This document shows, in pieces, positions 24,125 to 24,167 of a stretch of DNA of 24,167 nt (position 1 is the stretch's first letter; each line of letters begins with the position of its first letter). The stretch is from UBA5359 sp002410925 [NCBI: bacterium UBP13_UBA5359] (GTDB taxonomy: Bacteria > UBP13 > UBA5359). The stretch spans positions 1 to 24,167 of the forward strand of contig DHPR01000029.1 of assembly GCA_002410925.1 (NCBI GenBank), written 5' to 3'. The notes below the pieces were generated by a model that saw nothing but the letters and a program-made list of their open reading frames with translations, was not told where the DNA came from and searched no databases. The translations under genes were made by a program, and so were the position numbers.

Positions 24125-24167
24125 CGAAAAAATACTCATAAAAATAAACGCCGAAGGCAGGGTACCC

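Noticed and set aside
1-24167. CRISPR arrays, tRNAs, insertion sequences, phage genes or defence systems
   Set aside because: No regularly spaced repeats, cloverleaf-like sequences, transposase or nuclease motifs were seen; the only repeats are the short degenerate ones at 7216-7356.

Overview
The window reads as one stretch of a bacterial chromosome of moderate GC, packed with co-oriented genes, with no tRNA, rRNA, IS or CRISPR seen. Type IV pilus retraction ATPases, a pseudopilin, an O-antigen-ligase-type enzyme and periplasm-facing machinery point to a diderm. A radical-SAM aminomutase of the KamA family, a DUF1858 redox-disulfide protein and a rubredoxin-like protein fit an anaerobe. The mix (pseudopilin with FecR, TMTC-type TPR protein, GT2 with HPDYQY, MoxR/DUF58/TgpA) resembles uncultured lineages such as Omnitrophota or other PVC-like groups, but that assignment is a low-confidence inference.

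Layout. 1-770 (-): 5' part of a cation P-type ATPase cut by the window edge, preceded by a 250-bp leader with three hairpins (797-921). 1018-1502 (-): two small redox/metal proteins. 1660-2349 (+): a protein of three BON domains. 2485-4945 (-): a translationally coupled pair, KamA aminomutase and an ATP-grasp-like protein. 4995-5102 (-): a decayed 3' fragment of an O6-alkylguanine-DNA methyltransferase. 5093-9552 (-): TgpA-type transglutaminase, DUF58 and MoxR, with a degenerate direct-repeat patch (7216-7380) between TgpA and DUF58. 9595-11621 (-): a KtrA/TrkA-KtrB/TrkH type potassium uptake pair. 11599-13737 (-): O-antigen ligase/PglL-like membrane enzyme with TPRs. 13734-17016 (-): three tandem PilT-family ATPases. 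17055-17924 (-): long-form HisG, with a near-consensus sigma-70 promoter upstream. 18193-19269 (-): a pseudopilin fused to a FecR-like domain. 19525-24124 (+): a divergent glycosylation cassette (polyprenyl-phosphate sugar synthase-like GT2, GT-C/ArnT-like transferase, TMTC-like TPR protein).

How the genes may work together. From hisG down to kamA (17924 to 2485) the minus strand carries twelve genes. Most are spaced by under 45 bp or overlap; the exceptions are gaps of about 147 bp on each side of tgpA, filled by the repeats and by the methyltransferase remnant. The promoter before hisG could drive much of this. The pilT/ligase/pseudopilin/GT neighbourhood suggests a type IV pilus-like apparatus together with surface or pilin glycosylation. 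The KamA + ATP-grasp pair suggests production and ligation of a beta-amino acid, probably beta-lysine. These are the most unusual features of the window.
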